A stretch of DNA of 9,734 nucleotides, taken from positions 1 to 9,734 of the forward strand of contig JAKFUW010000288.1 in the NCBI GenBank assembly GCA_021732545.1. Reading direction: 5' to 3'. The notes under the pieces are model-generated. The model was not told the DNA's origin. It ran no database searches and saw only the letters and a program-made list of their open reading frames with translations. A program made the translations under genes and the position numbers. Position 1 is the first letter of the stretch; the number at the start of each line of letters is the position of its first letter. This DNA is from Alphaproteobacteria bacterium. Lineage in GTDB: Bacteria > Pseudomonadota > Alphaproteobacteria > Rickettsiales > UBA3002. Of the stretch, positions 6,240 through 9,734 are shown piece by piece.

Positions 6240-7553
6240 ATGGCCAAAAAAGCGAAACCTCCACGTGAGACACCCGATGGATTGCGATTTATCCATCAGG
6301 ATGCGGTAATATTGAATGCGGATGGCTGCGTTATGTCGCTGTCGGCCCGCATGGTGAACCCTGATAAAACGCCCCCGCCATTTCTGATCGTTCGCCCTGA
6401 TGAGTTATCGGTTGATGCCGTGAAATCTCTGCTGGAAAGTCCATTTCAGCGCAACATGGTGAACGGCATTAATTCCTATTTTACCGAGCAGCTGATTCAC
6501 AAGGAACAAAATCAACCAGCTTTAAATCCGATGCGCGAGATAATGGGAGAAGAGGGATGGGCAGCTCATATATTACGGTTTCCTGAAGACGCACGGCCCT
6601 TATTGGGACAGCACAAGAATAGCATGTCCAGTGTGGCAGGGCAATTTGCTAAGCCCATGTTGCTTGAAGCAGATGCGACTAAAACGCCACAACAAAGGCA
6701 GAACATTGTTGCATCTTATTATTCGCACATTTGCGATAAACTGCCCGTTGAATCGATGATAGAGAACGCCAAAAAACTACCTAAAGATGCCGCTAAAAAA
6801 CCGTATACCCGCAGCAAAGATGAAGAGCGTTTTATAAAGCTTTTCGAACAACTTCCTGAAGATATAAAAGCTATTATCCAGCATATTGGTGTGAAAATCA
6901 TATTTAATGATACACCGCTTAAATCCGCTACCATTGCGGGTGGAAGCAATTTTCATCTCAAAGAAATTACGATTAACAGCGAGGCGATCAAAAAACCAAA
7001 AGGCGCACAGGCACATCCTGATTCTCCCTTAGCACTCGTCATGGAAGAGTCGGTTCATTATGTGGATGCTGCCATGCAATTTACCAAAGACCCAAAATGG
7101 AAAGCGGCGGTTGAAAAAGAAGATTATAACACACTCAACCAATTGAACGCTGTCACACAAGGTATCATCAAAAAGTTTGATGACGGTACTTCTAAAAGAG
7201 GTTTAACTTATCGCGCTGGTAGCCAACCGGTGGAGTTTTTGGTGGATTTATATATCGTACATCACCTGCTGGAGCATGAGGCCGCGCATTCACCCAAAGG
7301 ATCAGCGCAAGATAAGCTTGACAATCTTCCTCGCCAGTTTCCGCATGCATGGCCGCTTTACAAGGGGTTTTTGGAAAAGGTTGAGAGTATTTCAGCGGAT
7401 ATAAAACAAGGCAAGCAGATGGACATGCCAGCTCCTGTCGTTACGCAAGAACCTCTCACCAGCACACGCGCCACGCCTGATCCTGTTGCCGATGCAACAA
7501 CGATTGAGCAATGCGGCCATGCTTCCGGTAAATCTGGTCAGGGATTAGGCTAG
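6240..7553 (+). CDS. Unrecognised protein with a degenerate zincin-like domain (EESVH in place of HExxH)
   Basis: A 437-residue protein of no family I can name. It starts at the ATG at 6240, with only a weak AGG 11 bases upstream. No signal peptide or membrane segment is seen, so it is probably cytoplasmic or exported by a route without a Sec signal. Residues about 200-360 resemble the layout of metallopeptidase domains of the anthrax-lethal-factor-like type: GVKIIFND (217-224), a Gly-Gly turn and ITINSE strand, the helix LALVMEESVHYVD (265-276), then YRAGSQPVEFLVDLY around E332, where a third ligand would be expected. In the core motif the first zinc-binding His is Glu (E269), while E270 and H273 remain. 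Activity is therefore doubtful, and the fold assignment is my inference. The tail after about 395 is Pro/Thr/Gly-rich and probably disordered. Low GC and flanking radC repeats suggest acquisition. Confidence 0.75.
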   Translation: MAKKAKPPRETPDGLRFIHQDAVILNADGCVMSLSARMVNPDKTPPPFLIVRPDELSVDAVKSLLESPFQRNMVNGINSYFTEQLIHKEQNQPALNPMREIMGEEGWAAHILRFPEDARPLLGQHKNSMSSVAGQFAKPMLLEADATKTPQQRQNIVASYYSHICDKLPVESMIENAKKLPKDAAKKPYTRSKDEERFIKLFEQLPEDIKAIIQHIGVKIIFNDTPLKSATIAGGSNFHLKEITINSEAIKKPKGAQAHPDSPLALVMEESVHYVDAAMQFTKDPKWKAAVEKEDYNTLNQLNAVTQGIIKKFDDGTSKRGLTYRAGSQPVEFLVDLYIVHHLLEHEAAHSPKGSAQDKLDNLPRQFPHAWPLYKGFLEKVESISADIKQGKQMDMPAPVVTQEPLTSTRATPDPVADATTIEQCGHASGKSGQGLG

Positions 7554-7554
7554 G

Positions 7555-7624
7555 CCGCTGCACGATCATTTAATCATCAGCGATAAATCGCATTATTCAT
7601 TCAAAAGCCATGGCTTGATTTGAA
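7555..7624 (+). repeat. 70-base direct repeat, copy 2 (orphan radC 3' end)
   Basis: Near-identical copy (69/70) of 6110-6179, beginning one base after the stop of the zincin-like gene. No radC coding sequence precedes it, so it is a non-coding radC tail. Near-identity without coding constraint implies a recent event, gene conversion, or a use of the sequence itself such as an attachment site. It is followed at once by the octamer array. Confidence 0.97.
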
Positions 7625-7625
7625 T

Positions 7626-7689
7626 CGTTAGGACGTGAAATCGTTATATCGTTAACGCTCTAACGACTTAACGATATAACGCCTTAACC
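7626..7689. repeat. Palindromic array of eight octamers between convergent genes
   Basis: Eight consecutive 8-base units. The left four begin CGTTA or near it (starts 7626, 7634, 7642, 7650), and the right four end TAACG or near it (ending 7665, 7673, 7681, 7689), meeting near the middle. The core is a perfect 14-base inverted repeat, CGTTATATCGTTAA (7642-7655) with TTAACGATATAACG (7668-7681), around a 12-base loop. The last unit contains the rmuC stop codon. It is AT-rich and lacks a U-tract, so protein binding or recombination is at least as plausible as termination. Half of the palindrome recurs at 2180-2193. Confidence 0.75.
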
Positions 7690-9030
7690 AGCCTTGACCT
7701 CCAGCGCCAGCACATCGGACTCATCGTGCAGATCAATGATCGGCTCAAACGATTCAAGCACGAGTGGTACTGTGATGGGCAGTGATTTATTTTTGGGTAT
7801 CTCAACTCCGAGCTTATTCAAGCGATGTAATTTTGGCAGCACGCGCGTGTTGATAGATTTAGCAAATGCATCAAATTTTTGCGCCGCACCTTTGAGGTGT
7901 TTGCCAACCCCTTCCACATGGCTAAGCACGGTAATCACGCTGCCCATCAGCTCACTGATTTCGCTGATAATGCGTTGTTGATTTTCGTTTTGGCGCACCT
8001 CACTAATCGCTTGGCGCGAGAGCGAAAACAACGCCTGCAACGAAGCGGGCCCTGCCAGAATAATCCCCGTGGTCTGGCATTTTTCGGCAATAGATGTATC
8101 CGCTTTACGCAGGCGCTCAATCAGCGCTTCGCTGGGTAGATACATCACATTCATCATCCGCCCCAAATTGCGTCCACGCTCTTTGAGCAGCTTGCCCACG
8201 GCATCCGCATAAGCCTTGCGTGATAACGCATCGAGGTGCTTGTGCATGCTCGCAAGCAACGCTTTAAGCACCGCATCTTCGCTCTCGCTACCTTGCGCTT
8301 GAGTCAGTTCAATCATGTGTTTGGAGGCTTTCGAATCAATCACCAGCACCATGTCATTGGCCAGAAAAATCACCGCATCGGGGCGCAGATTGCTGCCTTC
8401 TTCCACACCCACATGAAACTGCATAACGAAATCACGATCGGGTTCCAGCCCCAGTGTTTTCAGCGAATTCTCTAACCCAATTTCGGCCAGCGCTCCCGCC
8501 CCTGCGGGGTGCGTCAACGCACGCATCACCGTTTCCATCTGCTTGCCGGTATCGGCATTGCGCGATTGGATGGTGGCGACTTCTTTGGTGATATTTTGAA
8601 CTGTGTTGAGTAAATGTTCTGTGGTTTGCTTGGCCACTTTTTCTTGTGCTTCTTTGGTGGCGAGCGTTTCGCGCTTATGGTCCTCGAGCAGCTTGGATGA
8701 TAGCTGCTGACCTGCCTCCATCACCGAAGCTTTGGCGGCCTTTTTAAACTCTTCCACATCTTTGCTGCGTGCATCCATATCAGCCACGCGTTGCTGCATC
8801 AGTGCGATATTTTTCTCAGCCTCAATCCGCAACGCTTGCTCGGTAGATAAATCAGTTTTCAGGCGCTCGATATGTTCAGGATAATAGCCCATCGCGGCCA
8901 TCTCCACTTCGAGTTGATTCACACGGATTCGCGCTTTCGTGGTGCTTACCCAAAAGCGCCATGTGGCCAACATAAAAACAAGCGCTAGCGCACAAGACAA
9001 GACAAACAGTAATTCGTGATTGAGTTCCAT
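7684..9030 (-). CDS. rmuC: DNA recombination protein RmuC homologue
   Basis: RmuC family protein of 448 residues. In Escherichia coli the family limits recombination at inverted repeats and is predicted to have a restriction-endonuclease-like core, but its biochemistry is poorly defined. Visible in order are an N-terminal membrane segment (about 8-28), a long charged coiled coil (about 35-170), and the conserved core with GLENSLKTLGL (185-195), RPDAVIFLAND (216-226) and VIDSKAS (230-236), in which the acidic residues and Lys match the predicted nuclease motif. A C-terminal helical region follows. The ATG at 9030 begins just before the membrane segment, with a weak AGGGTG seven bases upstream. 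The gene converges on the inserted unit and radC, and its 3' end touches the octamer array. It is divergent from glmU. Confidence 0.93.
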   Translation of the reverse strand: MELNHELLFVLSCALALVFMLATWRFWVSTTKARIRVNQLEVEMAAMGYYPEHIERLKTDLSTEQALRIEAEKNIALMQQRVADMDARSKDVEEFKKAAKASVMEAGQQLSSKLLEDHKRETLATKEAQEKVAKQTTEHLLNTVQNITKEVATIQSRNADTGKQMETVMRALTHPAGAGALAEIGLENSLKTLGLEPDRDFVMQFHVGVEEGSNLRPDAVIFLANDMVLVIDSKASKHMIELTQAQGSESEDAVLKALLASMHKHLDALSRKAYADAVGKLLKERGRNLGRMMNVMYLPSEALIERLRKADTSIAEKCQTTGIILAGPASLQALFSLSRQAISEVRQNENQQRIISEISELMGSVITVLSHVEGVGKHLKGAAQKFDAFAKSINTRVLPKLHRLNKLGVEIPKNKSLPITVPLVLESFEPIIDLHDESDVLALEVKAG

Positions 9031-9053
9031 CTATTTACACCCTAATTTGTCGT

Positions 9054-9139
9054 TGTCATCCTGCGAATCGCTAAAGCGATTGCGCAGGATCAAAGAAATC
9101 TACAACAGATGCTGCGCAGCCTTCGGCTCGCAGCATGAC
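9054..9139. repeat. Double-hairpin intergenic repeat between rmuC and glmU
   Basis: The element begins TGTCAT and ends ATGAC. It holds an imperfect stem from ATCCTGCGAATCGC (9058-9071) to its complement ending GCGCAGGAT (about 9082-9090), and a second from ATGCTGCG (9109-9116) to CGCAGCAT (9129-9136) with AGCC/GGCT continuing inside. The build matches the element at 3287-3356: two hairpins bounded by TGTCA and TGACA-like ends. It lies in the 5' region of both genes and ends seven bases before the glmU Shine-Dalgarno. Confidence 0.75.
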
Positions 9140-9161
9140 TGCCTTGAGGGAGACTAGCACC

Positions 9162-9734
9162 ATGACCAAAGAAAGCAACCCTACCACGGCGATTATTCTG
9201 GCGGCGGGCAAAGGCACGCGCATGCAATCGGATACACCCAAAGTGCTGCACACCATCGCGCGCAAAGCCATGCTGGGGCACGTTATGGCGGCGGCAAATG
9301 CGGCGGGTTGCAACCCGCTGGTGGTGGTCACCGCGCCCGATATGAAAGAGGTGGCGGCCTATGCGTTGTCGGTGGATGAAGCGTGTGAAATTGCGATTCA
9401 GCGCGAGCAATTAGGCACGGGACATGCGGTGCTTGCCGCGCAAGACATCGCCGCAAAAGATGAAAATAATTTGCTGGTGTTGTTTGGTGATAGCCCGCTG
9501 GTGCTGCCCGAAACACTCGAACGCCTTCAGCGCGAAATCAGCAAAAATCCGAAAGTGGGGGTAGCGGTTCTGGGCTTTGAAATGCAGCCGGGTAACGCCT
9601 ATGGGCGTCTGGTGCTCAATGACCAACACGAGCTGGAATCGATTGTAGAAGTGCGCGATGCCACACCGGAGCAAAAACAGATTCGTTGGTGCAATAGCGG
9701 CGTGATGGCGATTCGTGGTGGCGTGGGTTGGCAG
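9162..9734 (+). CDS. glmU: Bifunctional GlmU, N-terminal uridylyltransferase part (truncated by window edge)
   Basis: GlmU acetylates glucosamine-1-phosphate and then couples it to UTP to give UDP-N-acetylglucosamine, the precursor of peptidoglycan and lipid A. The 191 visible residues belong to the N-terminal pyrophosphorylase domain: IILAAGKGTRM (11-21) with K27 following in TPKVLH, QLGTGHA (83-89), FGDSPLV (108-114) with the metal-binding Asp at 110, and YGRLV and NSGVMAI further on. The ATG at 9162 has GAGGGAG (9146-9152) nine bases upstream. The C-terminal left-handed beta-helix acetyltransferase domain lies beyond the window. It is divergent from rmuC, separated by a double-hairpin repeat. 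Confidence 0.97.
   Translation, partial: MTKESNPTTAIILAAGKGTRMQSDTPKVLHTIARKAMLGHVMAAANAAGCNPLVVVTAPDMKEVAAYALSVDEACEIAIQREQLGTGHAVLAAQDIAAKDENNLLVLFGDSPLVLPETLERLQREISKNPKVGVAVLGFEMQPGNAYGRLVLNDQHELESIVEVRDATPEQKQIRWCNSGVMAIRGGVGWQ

Larger units (their letters stand above)
6180..7624 (+). mobile_element. Candidate inserted unit: one cargo gene plus a second radC 3' end
   Basis: Removing 6180-7624 would leave intact radC directly joined to the octamer array and rmuC, as expected for the state before insertion. The unit holds a 60-base leader, one 437-codon gene and the second copy of the radC tail. It encodes no integrase or transposase and has no terminal inverted repeats that I could see. 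Base composition inside is lower in GC: 6841-6900 has 19 G/C in 60, against 35 in 60 at 6001-6060 in radC. Possible origins are site-specific integration at the radC 3' end (a trimmed genomic island), recombination with DNA carrying another radC, or local duplication. The repeat is certain; calling it mobile is inference. Confidence 0.45.

Noticed and set aside
6180..7554. Insertion sequence or toxin-antitoxin module
   Set aside because: No transposase motif, terminal inverted repeat or small paired gene is visible; only one large gene fits.
7626..7689. Octamer array as a CRISPR array or an intrinsic terminator
   Set aside because: Units are only eight bases with no spacers, so it is not CRISPR. 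The stem is AT-rich without a U-tract, so it is not a standard terminator.
7694..8475. Plus-strand open frames across rmuC
   Set aside because: They are shadows on the strand opposite a conserved RmuC protein, with no ribosome binding sites or recognisable motifs.
9162..9734. GlmU start and IspD start as a duplicated gene pair
   Set aside because: Both carry an AAG-x-x-T-R-M loop because they share the nucleotidyltransferase fold; their remaining motifs are distinct, so this is superfamily resemblance only.

Overview
This 9.7 kb window reads as ordinary alphaproteobacterial chromosome with one inserted-looking segment. The evidence for the group is a fused ispDF gene followed by pgpA and a single-domain cinA/pncC, a proline-tRNA ligase that appears to lack the large editing insert, and short palindromic intergenic repeats bounded by TGTCA...TGACA. 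Order and genus cannot be read from the sequence. A MEP isoprenoid pathway gene and glmU (peptidoglycan/LPS precursor synthesis) argue against the most reduced intracellular parasites. No tRNA, rRNA, CRISPR array, integrase or transposase gene was seen, and no gene-free stretch exceeds 300 bases.

Layout. The 5' part of proS runs leftward off the window (1-813). Divergent from it is a rightward cluster: ispDF (960-2063), pgpA (2170-2700) and pncC/cinA (2805-3278). Its two internal gaps are filled by hairpin repeats. A third hairpin repeat separates pncC from the convergent LOG-family nucleotide phosphoribohydrolase gene (3364-3924, minus). Upstream of that, on the same strand, is a pentapeptide-repeat membrane protein (4015-5334, minus), transcribed divergently from radC (5495-6178, plus).

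The most unusual region is 6110-7689. The last 69 bases of radC plus one base after its stop codon (6110-6179) recur as a 69/70 direct repeat at 7555-7624. Between the copies lies one AT-richer gene (6240-7553). It encodes an unrecognised 437-residue protein that looks like a zincin (metallopeptidase-fold) domain whose HExxH motif reads EESVH. The second copy starts one base after that gene's stop codon and is followed directly by a palindromic array of eight octamers (7626-7689) that runs into the 3' end of rmuC. The simplest reading is a roughly 1.4 kb unit inserted at the 3' end of radC, leaving radC intact. Half of the octamer palindrome recurs inside the first codons of pgpA.

The window closes with rmuC (7684-9030, minus) and, divergent from it across another double-hairpin repeat, the 5' part of glmU (9162 to the end, plus). 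Apart from the inserted gene, the functions are housekeeping ones: translation, isoprenoid, phospholipid, NAD-salvage and cell-wall precursor metabolism, plus two conserved genes linked to DNA repair (radC, rmuC).
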